This document shows positions 57,900 through 64,000 of a stretch of 64,000 bases of DNA, piece after piece (position 1 is the first letter of the stretch; each line of letters begins with the position of its first letter). The stretch covers positions 1-64,000 of the forward strand of contig CAITWF010000117.1 of the NCBI GenBank assembly GCA_903896015.1. The letters are read 5' to 3'. Under the pieces are notes generated by a model. It was not told where the DNA came from. It did no database searches and saw only the letters and a program-made list of their open reading frames with translations. The stretch comes from an uncultured Opitutia bacterium (GTDB lineage Bacteria; Verrucomicrobiota; Verrucomicrobiia; Opitutales; Opitutaceae). The translations under genes were made by a program, and so were the position numbers.

Positions 57900-59588
57900 A
57901 TGAACCACCCCCGGAGTTTCTTTTGCGTCGCCGCGCTGGCCGCCGGTCTGGGCGTGGGGCGTGCGGCGGACCCGCTACCGACTACTGGCGAAATTGTGGA
58001 GCTGCCGAAGTTTGAAGTGACGGACAGCCGCGTGCTGCCACCGCCGGAAAAGTGGCGCTACGCGGCAATTCCGGGTTTCGAGATCCTCTCGAGTATCTCC
58101 GAGCGCGAGACGAAACGCTTCGTGCGCGATTTCCTGCTGCTGCAGGACGCGATCGGTATTCTGCTGCCGGCGATCAGCCACGTCGATGTCGCGGTGCCGA
58201 CGAGCCTCATCCTCTGCGGGCGCGGCGACGGCGCGCAACGTTTCGTGCCGGCCGATCGCGGGGACGACACCTACCGCACCGCCGCGTTCTTTTTCGACGA
58301 TCCGGATCGCGCGGCGATCGTGGTCGATTTTGCGCTGACGGAATTGCAACTCGATGCGGCGACGACGGTCAACGCCGATGCCTACCGCGAATTCTATAAG
58401 GAATACTTCCGGCACATGATCCGACATCAGGCCGGGCGACCGCCGCCGTGGTTCGAGGAGGGGCTCGTGCAGATGTTCTCTGCGATCGATTTTGACCGGA
58501 AGACGATCACGTTTGCGGAGGTCGGCGACGGTTTCGGCGGGGGCAAGGACAGCGACTTCAACCGGATGCTGCATGAACACGTGCTGGTGCCGTTGCCCGA
58601 GATGTTTGCGCACGACGTGGTGACGTCGGACGCGTTTTGGTCGGCGCAGTGCTATGCCTTCGTCCACATGTGCCTCTACGGGCGCGGAAAAATCTACCAG
58701 CCGGGGTTCCTGAAATTTCTGGCCCGCGCCTCGCGCGAGCAACCGACCGAGGAAATGTTCAAGGAGTGCTTCAAGAAAACCTTCAAGCAGATGGAGGTCG
58801 AGCTGCGCGGCTACATAGAGTTCACCGATCACAAATACGTCGAGATGCGCGCGAAGAAAGGCCAGGAGCTGCCCGAGCCGCCGGCCGCCGTGTTGCGTGA
58901 CGCGACCGAGGCCGAGGCCGGCCGCATCGTCGGCAACGCCCTGCGGCTCGGCGGCCATGGCGGCGATGCGCACCTCGCGTTGATCGCGCCCTACATCCGC
59001 GGTTCGCGCGATCCGCAACTGCTGGCGGCGCTCGGTCTCGATGAGCGGATCGAAGAGCACGACGATCGCGCGAAAAAATTCCTGGAGGCCGCCGCGCAGT
59101 CGAAGGTGGTGCGGCCACGCGCCTACCTCGAACTCGCGCGCCTGCGCTACGAGACCGCGCAGACCGCGAAGGACGATGAAGGAAAGTTCACGCTCACGCC
59201 CGCGCAGGTGGCGGAGATTCTTGCGCCGCTCGCCGCCGCTGCCGCGCAGCCGCCGCCGCTCCCGGAGGTTTTCGAACTCGCAGCCGAGGTGTGGTCGCAC
59301 AGCGCGCAGCCGCCCGGGCCCGCGGACCTCAAGCTGATCAATCAGGGTGTGATGACATTTCCCCGCCGCGCGGTGCTGCTCGCGCGCGCCGCCGATCTCA
59401 ACCTGCGCCACGGCGATCCCGAGGACGCGCGGAAGATTATCACATTCGCGCTGGAGGCGCTGCCCAACTCGCCCGCGCGGATCGCAATCGAGCAGTTGCG
59501 CGACGAGCTGCCGCCGGAGCCGCCGAAGCCGGCTGCGGCGCCAGCTTCCTCGTCGTCACCCTCATCGAGGCCAGCGAAGAAATCCTGA
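57900..59588 (+). CDS. Exported protein with degenerate gluzincin site and TPR-like tail (copy 1)
   Basis: A signal peptide (FFCVAALAAGLGVGRAA) is followed by the block EIVELPKFEVTDSRVLPPPE, then an alpha/beta region. Where peptidase-MA-like proteins have HExxH there is KEYFR (167-171), and the third-ligand motif is WFEEG (184-188). The zinc histidines are therefore lost. The last 250 or so residues contain helical TPR-like repeats (LLAALGLDERIEEHDDRAKKFLEAAAQ) and a Pro/Ser tail. It is 562 residues and clearly paralogous to the next gene. It is probably periplasmic or surface-bound; the function is unknown. Confidence 0.75.
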   Translation: MNHPRSFFCVAALAAGLGVGRAADPLPTTGEIVELPKFEVTDSRVLPPPEKWRYAAIPGFEILSSISERETKRFVRDFLLLQDAIGILLPAISHVDVAVPTSLILCGRGDGAQRFVPADRGDDTYRTAAFFFDDPDRAAIVVDFALTELQLDAATTVNADAYREFYKEYFRHMIRHQAGRPPPWFEEGLVQMFSAIDFDRKTITFAEVGDGFGGGKDSDFNRMLHEHVLVPLPEMFAHDVVTSDAFWSAQCYAFVHMCLYGRGKIYQPGFLKFLARASREQPTEEMFKECFKKTFKQMEVELRGYIEFTDHKYVEMRAKKGQELPEPPAAVLRDATEAEAGRIVGNALRLGGHGGDAHLALIAPYIRGSRDPQLLAALGLDERIEEHDDRAKKFLEAAAQSKVVRPRAYLELARLRYETAQTAKDDEGKFTLTPAQVAEILAPLAAAAAQPPPLPEVFELAAEVWSHSAQPPGPADLKLINQGVMTFPRRAVLLARAADLNLRHGDPEDARKIITFALEALPNSPARIAIEQLRDELPPEPPKPAAAPASSSSPSSRPAKKS

Positions 59589-59622
59589 AATCTTATCCCG
59601 GCCGCTGCGTCTTTTCTTCCCT

Positions 59623-61410
59623 ATGAAGCGCCCGCAACGAATTTTGTCGCGCACCGCCTGCCTCCTGACTGGCGTGCTCCTCACGTTGGCGCCACTGGCC
59701 GCGCAGGAAAAGCCCGCCGGCCCGATCGTCGAGCTGCCGAAATTCGTCGTCACCGATTCGCGCGAGCTGCTGCCGCCGGAGGCATGGCGGCACGCGGAGA
59801 TTCCCGGTTTCGAAATCCTCAGCAGTGCGACCGATCGCAGCACGCGGCAGCTCATCCGCGATTTCATCCTGTTCAAGCAGGCGCTCGGCCTGGTTCTTCC
59901 GTTGCCGGCGGGCGACGGGGCGCCGACGGCGTTGATCCTTTGCGGCCGGCGCGGAAATTTCGCGACTTTCGTGCCCTCGGGAAAATCCACCGCTGATTCG
60001 ACGCTCGCGAGCATCTATCTCGGCGGTCGCGAGCAGTCCGCCATCGTGATCGATTTTGGCAACGCGACGCTCGATCTCGTAGGGCAAAGCACCTCCGATA
60101 CTGAGCCGGGCGTCGACGCGAGCCGGCTCTCGGTTGATCACAGCAAGCAGCTTTACCGTGAATATGTTCACCATCTGCTCGGGCGCGGTGAGCCGCGTCC
60201 ACCCGCCTGGCTCGAAGAGGGCATGGCGCAGATCGTAATGGCGATGAAGTTCGACAGGGAGAACATCATTTTCGGCCAGTTGGAGGATCCGAATGAAATT
60301 TCCGCGGCGGCGGGTCAGATCGCCAATCTCAACGCGGCCGATGCCGCGGCTGGACTGGCGGCGGATCCGAATGTCGCGGCGGCGGACGCGCCAATCGAGG
60401 ACCGCGACTTCAACGCGGCGCTGCGGCACCAAGCGCTGATCCCGATGCTGCAGCTTTTCGCCAGCGCGCACGATTCGCCGGAGGCGCTCAATCCGCTCGG
60501 TAACAACCGCTGGGCGAAACAGAGCTACGCTTTCGTGCACATGTGTCTTTACGGGCAGAACGGGCGCTATCAAAAGCCGTTCGCCCAGTTTCTCGCGCGC
60601 CTCAGCCGGGCACCCGTGAGCGAGGCGATGTTTCAGGACTGTTTCAAGATGAGCACGAACGCGATGCTCGATGAACTGCGCGGCTACATCGGCTTCGCGA
60701 ACTACAAACAGCAGGAGTATCACGCGAAAAAAGGCGAGGCCTTCGCGGAGCCGCCGCCGCTCGAATTGCGCGACGGGACGCAGGCTGAGGTTGGCCGCAT
60801 GAAGGGTGAAGCGCTGATGCTTGCCGGTCACGCCGACCTCGCGCGGGCGGAGCTGCGCGCGGCCTACATCCGCGGCGAACGCGATCCGGCGCTACTCGCC
60901 GCGCTCGGCATTTTCGATCACGCCACGGGCGAGGACGATCAGGCGCGGAAATTTCTTGAGGCGGCGGTCGCCGCCAATGTCGTTCGTCCGGCGGCCTACC
61001 TGGCACTTGCGCAAATACGGTTTGCCGACGCGACCGCGAAGCCGGAAGGTGCGGACGGGAGCTTTTCGCCCGCGCAGTTTTCTCGCGTGCAGGAGCTGTT
61101 GCTCACCGCCCGCAAGCAGCCGCCGTCGCTGGCCGGCGTCTACGAACTGCTGGCCGATGCTTGGGCGCACACCGCGGTGAAGCCGAAAAAAGAAGACGTG
61201 GCTGTGTTGGTCGAGGGCGTGCGGACTTTTCCGACGCGGCTGAAACTGCTCTACCAGACATCGGTCTTCTGCGTGGACGCCGACATGAACGACATCGCCG
61301 TCCCGCTCGTCGATTACGGCCTGAAGATCGCGCCCGATGCGAAGAGCCGGGCGCCCTTCGAAAAACTCAAGGCCACACTGCCCGCTGCGGCGAGACCGCC
61401 GGGCCGCTGA
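59623..61410 (+). CDS. Exported protein with degenerate gluzincin site and TPR-like tail (copy 2)
   Basis: It begins with a signal peptide ([22 protein letters not shown]) and shares the block [19 protein letters not shown], the HMCLYG segment and the C-terminal layout with the gene 34 bases upstream, so the pair arose by tandem duplication. The would-be HExxH reads REYVH (179-183), keeping Glu and the second His but not the first. WLEEG follows at 196-200. An insert of Ala/Asp-rich sequence (about 230-265) is absent from copy 1. The C-terminal half has TPR-like helices. The length is 595 residues and the function is unknown. Confidence 0.75.
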   Translation: MKRPQRILSRTACLLTGVLLTLAPLAAQEKPAGPIVELPKFVVTDSRELLPPEAWRHAEIPGFEILSSATDRSTRQLIRDFILFKQALGLVLPLPAGDGAPTALILCGRRGNFATFVPSGKSTADSTLASIYLGGREQSAIVIDFGNATLDLVGQSTSDTEPGVDASRLSVDHSKQLYREYVHHLLGRGEPRPPAWLEEGMAQIVMAMKFDRENIIFGQLEDPNEISAAAGQIANLNAADAAAGLAADPNVAAADAPIEDRDFNAALRHQALIPMLQLFASAHDSPEALNPLGNNRWAKQSYAFVHMCLYGQNGRYQKPFAQFLARLSRAPVSEAMFQDCFKMSTNAMLDELRGYIGFANYKQQEYHAKKGEAFAEPPPLELRDGTQAEVGRMKGEALMLAGHADLARAELRAAYIRGERDPALLAALGIFDHATGEDDQARKFLEAAVAANVVRPAAYLALAQIRFADATAKPEGADGSFSPAQFSRVQELLLTARKQPPSLAGVYELLADAWAHTAVKPKKEDVAVLVEGVRTFPTRLKLLYQTSVFCVDADMNDIAVPLVDYGLKIAPDAKSRAPFEKLKATLPAAARPPGR

Positions 61411-61421
61411 ATTTTTTCGCC

Positions 61422-61736
61422 ATGATCCGCAAAGCCTTCGTCATGTCCGTGCATCCCGGTTCCGAAGCCGAATACGAGCGCCGCCACCGCCCGATTTGGC
61501 CCGAACTTGAAGCAACCTTAAAAGTGCACGGCGTCCATAACTACTCGATCTTCCTGCATCCCGAGACGCGCCAGCTTTTCGCCTACGCCGAAATCGAAAG
61601 CGAGGAACGCTGGGCCGCGATTGCACAGACCGAGGTCTGCCGGCGCTGGTGGAAGCACATGGACCCACTGATGCCCGGCAACCCCGACCACAGCCCGACC
61701 GCGCGCGAGCTGCGCGAGGTGTTTCACATCGAGTGA
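61422..61736 (+). CDS. rhaM: L-rhamnose mutarotase
   Basis: RhaM interconverts alpha and beta L-rhamnose before isomerisation. The 104 residues match the family in length and sequence: [45 protein letters not shown] (His and Tyr of the active site), [20 protein letters not shown] and a final LREVFHIE. No other rhamnose genes (rhaA, rhaB, rhaD) are in the window, but a pectin-type esterase lies next to it, convergent. Confidence 0.9.
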   Translation: MIRKAFVMSVHPGSEAEYERRHRPIWPELEATLKVHGVHNYSIFLHPETRQLFAYAEIESEERWAAIAQTEVCRRWWKHMDPLMPGNPDHSPTARELREVFHIE

Positions 61737-61803
61737 AATCCCCTCGTGGAATGTGGGGCGTTTGTCTTGCCGACGCCGCGCTGGAGTCGATCGAACAAGG
61801 CAC

Positions 61804-61824
61804 GGCGTCAGCAAAACTGACGCC
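61804..61824. other. Perfect 8-bp hairpin between convergent genes
   Basis: GGCGTCAG (61804-61811) and CTGACGCC (61817-61824) flank CAAAA in the 99-base gap between the mutarotase and esterase stops. GACGCCG (61772-61778) can also pair with CGGCGTC (61803-61809) in competition. No strong T run follows on either strand. It probably serves as a bidirectional transcript end. Confidence 0.4.
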
Positions 61825-61835
61825 CTACGACAGAA

Positions 61836-62582
61836 TTATTTCACCCACTGTGCGAGCGAAAGTTTCTGCTCGCGGATTTGGGCGGCGACGAGTTCAGCGA
61901 CATGGACGGCCCCGGCTTCGACGAAGTGGGTGTTATCCTGCGAGCCCTTCGGGAGTTTTTCGAATTTGCCCGGCTCGATCCACATGAAGAACTTTTTGGA
62001 AGGCTCATCGCCGACTTCCTGCAGCCACTTCGAAGTCGCGACTTCGAGATCGAGTAGGTCGACTTTTTCCTCAACGGCGACGGCGCGGATGGCGTCGGGG
62101 TAAACCCCGTGCGTCGGTTGGAGTTTTCCGTTGGCATCGAATTTCCGCCGCGCGACGGGTGTCGCGAGAATCGGCGTGGCTTTCTTTTCGCGCACGTCTT
62201 TCACAAAGCGGCGGAGGTTCCCGGAGAACGTGGTTTTCGGATCGGTGCCGATCTTGGGATTCTCGACCTTTTCGTCGTTGTGGCCAAATTGGATGATCAC
62301 GAAGTCGCCGGGTTGGAGCGCGGTGACAAGGCGCGCCCAGCGGCCCTCGTCGATGAAGCTCCGGGTGCTGCGGCCATTCACGGCGTGATTCTGGATCATC
62401 GCCGGGTCTTTCATGAGGCCGTGCAACGCCATGCCCCAGCCGCGCTCAGGGAGATCGAGCGGCTTGGTGGCCATGGTCGAATCGCCGGCGAGATAGACGA
62501 GCGGCGCGGCATCGGCGGCGCGAAGCGTGCTGATAAGACCAACCGCAAGAAAGAAGCTAAGTGTGCGGAGAAGGGTTTTCAT
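61836..62582 (-). CDS. Exported SGNH hydrolase, rhamnogalacturonan acetylesterase-like
   Basis: The signal peptide (LLRTLSFFLAVGLISTLRA) is followed by the four SGNH blocks: GDST (block I), an NHAVNGRSTRSF region (II), GHND (III) and DNTHFVEAGAVHVA with Asp and His (V). The GDSTM start and NGRSTRSF pattern match the family of rhamnogalacturonan acetylesterases, which deacetylate pectin side regions. The length of 248 residues fits. Its neighbour rhaM handles rhamnose, supporting a pectin role. The substrate is inferred from family resemblance. Confidence 0.88.
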   Translation of the reverse strand: MKTLLRTLSFFLAVGLISTLRAADAAPLVYLAGDSTMATKPLDLPERGWGMALHGLMKDPAMIQNHAVNGRSTRSFIDEGRWARLVTALQPGDFVIIQFGHNDEKVENPKIGTDPKTTFSGNLRRFVKDVREKKATPILATPVARRKFDANGKLQPTHGVYPDAIRAVAVEEKVDLLDLEVATSKWLQEVGDEPSKKFFMWIEPGKFEKLPKGSQDNTHFVEAGAVHVAELVAAQIREQKLSLAQWVK

Positions 62583-62676
62583 TTTAATAAAGAATTTCCC
62601 CCGAAGGACGCGAATGCGTACGAATAGGTTCGGGTTGGATTGAGATGTATTCGCGCTATTTCGCGTGATCGGCGGG

Positions 62677-63627
62677 CTACCTCTTCATCCACGGTAGCGC
62701 GTCGAGGTCGACGTTGCCGCCAGAGAGGATGATGCCGGTGCGTTTTCCTTTCACGTCGATCCTGGTTTCCATGATCGCGGCGTAAGGGACGGCGCAACTC
62801 GGCTCGATGATGATCTTCATCACTTCCCATATCTGGCGCATCGCGGCGACGATGCTTTCCTCGGAAACCGTGACGATCGCGTCGACGTTGTGGCGGACAA
62901 GCGGAAAATTTTTCTCGCCGAGAGAGGTGCGCAGCCCGTCGGCGATGGTGGAGCTCTTCTCAAGCGGGATGAGCCGACCGGCGGCGAACGATCGCGCGGC
63001 GTCGTCGGCGTCGGCAGGCTCTGCGGCGATCACTTTGATGCCGGGCTTCGCGCCTTTGGCAGCAACGGCGGTGCCGGAGAGCAGCCCGCCGCCGCCGACG
63101 GGCGCGATCACGAGATCGAGGTGGGGCGCCTGTTCGAGGAGTTCGAGCGTCGCGGTGCCCTGACCGGCCATGACGGCGTAGTCGTTGTAGGGGTGAACGA
63201 GGCGCGCGCCGGTCTCCGCCATCACGCGGGCGCAGGTCGACTCGCGGGCGGCGAGCGTGGGCTCGCAGAGGACGATGATGCCACCGTTACGACGGACGGA
63301 CTCGATTTTCGATCTCGGCGCATTGGTCGGCATCACGATGTGGGCGGGGATGCCGCGGAGCCGGGCGGCGCGGGCGAGCGCGGCGGCGTGGTTGCCGGAG
63401 GAGTGAGTGGCAACGCCGTTCTTCGCCTCGGCGTCGGTGAGAGAAAAGACGGCGTTGGCGGCGCCGCGGGCTTTGAAGGCGCCGATCTTCTGGAAGTTTT
63501 CGCACTTAAAAAACAGGCTGCCCCCGCAGAGCGCGTCGAGCGTGGCGCTCGTCAGGACGGGCGTGCGGTGGATGTAAGGCGCGATGCGCGAGTGCGCGGC
63601 GCGGATGGCGGCGAGATCGAGCGACAT
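62677..63627 (-). CDS. PLP-dependent threonine/serine dehydratase or serine racemase
   Basis: The fold-type-II PLP enzyme has the lysine motif FQKIGAFKARGAANA, the phosphate-binding SSGNHAAALARAA, and the Gly-rich loop APVGGGGLLSG. The final IILSGGNVDLD replaces the regulatory domain of biosynthetic IlvA, so it is the short catabolic-type enzyme of 316 residues. The start at 63627 (MSLDLAAIR) was preferred over an upstream start at 63669. Which of threonine, serine or another amino acid is the substrate cannot be told. Confidence 0.9.
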   Translation of the reverse strand: MSLDLAAIRAAHSRIAPYIHRTPVLTSATLDALCGGSLFFKCENFQKIGAFKARGAANAVFSLTDAEAKNGVATHSSGNHAAALARAARLRGIPAHIVMPTNAPRSKIESVRRNGGIIVLCEPTLAARESTCARVMAETGARLVHPYNDYAVMAGQGTATLELLEQAPHLDLVIAPVGGGGLLSGTAVAAKGAKPGIKVIAAEPADADDAARSFAAGRLIPLEKSSTIADGLRTSLGEKNFPLVRHNVDAIVTVSEESIVAAMRQIWEVMKIIIEPSCAVPYAAIMETRIDVKGKRTGIILSGGNVDLDALPWMKR

Positions 63628-63683
63628 GGGAAAGTAAGGCGTGCAGCTTGCGTGGATGGGCAATCTCATGCAACCTCACGCGC

Positions 63684-64000
63684 ATGGTCAAAAAACTTCT
63701 TCACACCCGGATGCGCGTGAACGATCTCGAGCGGACGGTGAAATTTTACGAGCAGGCGCTTGAGCTGAAAATTGCCCGCCGCAGCATCTCGCCGCGTGGT
63801 GCGCAGATCGTTTTTCTTGCGACGCCGAACAGCCACGAGGAAATCGAAATCTGCCAGATGCCGCCGGGCGCGCCGTCCGTGCAAGTGCAGCCCGACCTGA
63901 TGCACCTCGCGTTTGAGGTGGACGATCTCGCGAAGTTCGCCGCGGCAATCGAGCACAAGGGTTTCAAGCTGAGCGACGGGCCGACGCCGACAGGTAGCGG
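63684..64000 (+). CDS. Glyoxalase/VOC-family protein, cut by the right edge
   Basis: The first 105 codons are visible. The start HTRMRVNDLERTVKFYEQALEL and the metal-ligand regions (His in LLHTRMRV, Glu in EIEIC, His in LMHLAFEVDD) are those of lactoylglutathione lyase (GloA) and close relatives, which detoxify methylglyoxal. The 3' end, with the last ligand Glu, is outside the window. It diverges from the dehydratase gene across 56 bases. Confidence 0.85.
   Translation, partial: MVKKLLHTRMRVNDLERTVKFYEQALELKIARRSISPRGAQIVFLATPNSHEEIEICQMPPGAPSVQVQPDLMHLAFEVDDLAKFAAAIEHKGFKLSDGPTPTGS

Noticed and set aside
61772-61824. Two mutually exclusive hairpins as an attenuator or riboswitch
   Set aside because: They lie between convergent stop codons with no gene downstream to control; a transcript-end role is simpler.

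Overview
The window is a GC-rich bacterial chromosome segment. It carries about 60 protein genes and one tRNA, with no insertion sequence, phage gene or CRISPR array that I can see. The best fit is Verrucomicrobiota, probably family Opitutaceae. This is an inference from the mix of secreted proteins, the 'ELPKFxVTDSR' N-terminal block of two exported paralogs, the SSS-type sugar transporter with a LacI regulator, an exported ThuA-like protein, and many ribosomal-protein genes without a Shine-Dalgarno sequence. No 16S gene is present to confirm it.

Region 1 (1-1668): the start of an unknown gene leaving the left edge, an exported GH27 alpha-galactosidase on the minus strand, and a strong plus-strand terminator with no protein gene in front of it.

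Region 2 (1940-21330): a fused str-S10-spc-alpha ribosomal supercluster, all on the plus strand and closed by a perfect 10-bp terminator. Order: rpsL rpsG fusA rpsJ rplC rplD rplW rplB rpsS [exported unknown] rplV rpsC rplP rpmC rpsQ rplN rplX rplE rpsN rpsH rplF rplR rpsE rplO secY [adenylate-kinase-like pseudoenzyme] map rpsM rpsK rpsD rpoA rplQ. tuf, rpmD, a functional adk, infA and rpmJ are missing from their customary places. Several ribosomal proteins carry long Ala/Pro/Lys-rich or Arg-Gly-rich extensions (S11, S5, L3, L17, S17).

Region 3 (21375-40414): mostly housekeeping genes. It contains a small membrane zinc-ribbon protein, an exported ThuA-like protein, guaA, an exported LolA-like protein, a partial histidine operon (hisD-hisC-hisB-hisH), citrate synthase and a multi-pass membrane protein. 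These are followed by a tightly overlapping chain pdxJ-acpS-unknown-nnrED-dprA, an exported S9 peptidase, a HIT protein, an unknown protein, nrdR, a trpG/pabA-type amidotransferase, and a tgt whose three zinc cysteines are absent.

Region 4 (40417-54573): envelope and stress genes. These are an exported S10 carboxypeptidase, UDP-glucuronate decarboxylase, a thioesterase, a peroxiredoxin, a large reprolysin-like metalloprotease, a secreted propeller-like protein, clpB, psd, an exported glutamate-racemase homolog, an exported amidase and tRNA-Leu(UAG).

Region 5 (54596-64000): a LacI regulator divergent from an SSS transporter, two tandem exported paralogs with a degenerate gluzincin site and TPR-like tails, L-rhamnose mutarotase, a rhamnogalacturonan-acetylesterase-like SGNH hydrolase, a threonine/serine dehydratase, and a glyoxalase-family gene cut by the right edge. 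With the GH27 enzyme at the left this suggests use of plant polysaccharides (pectin, galactosides).

The strongest candidates for something undescribed are the catalytically dead adenylate-kinase homolog sitting in the adk slot of the spc operon, the exported protein inside the S10 operon, the zinc-less Tgt, the tandem pseudo-gluzincins, and the exported glutamate racemase paired with an exported amidase.
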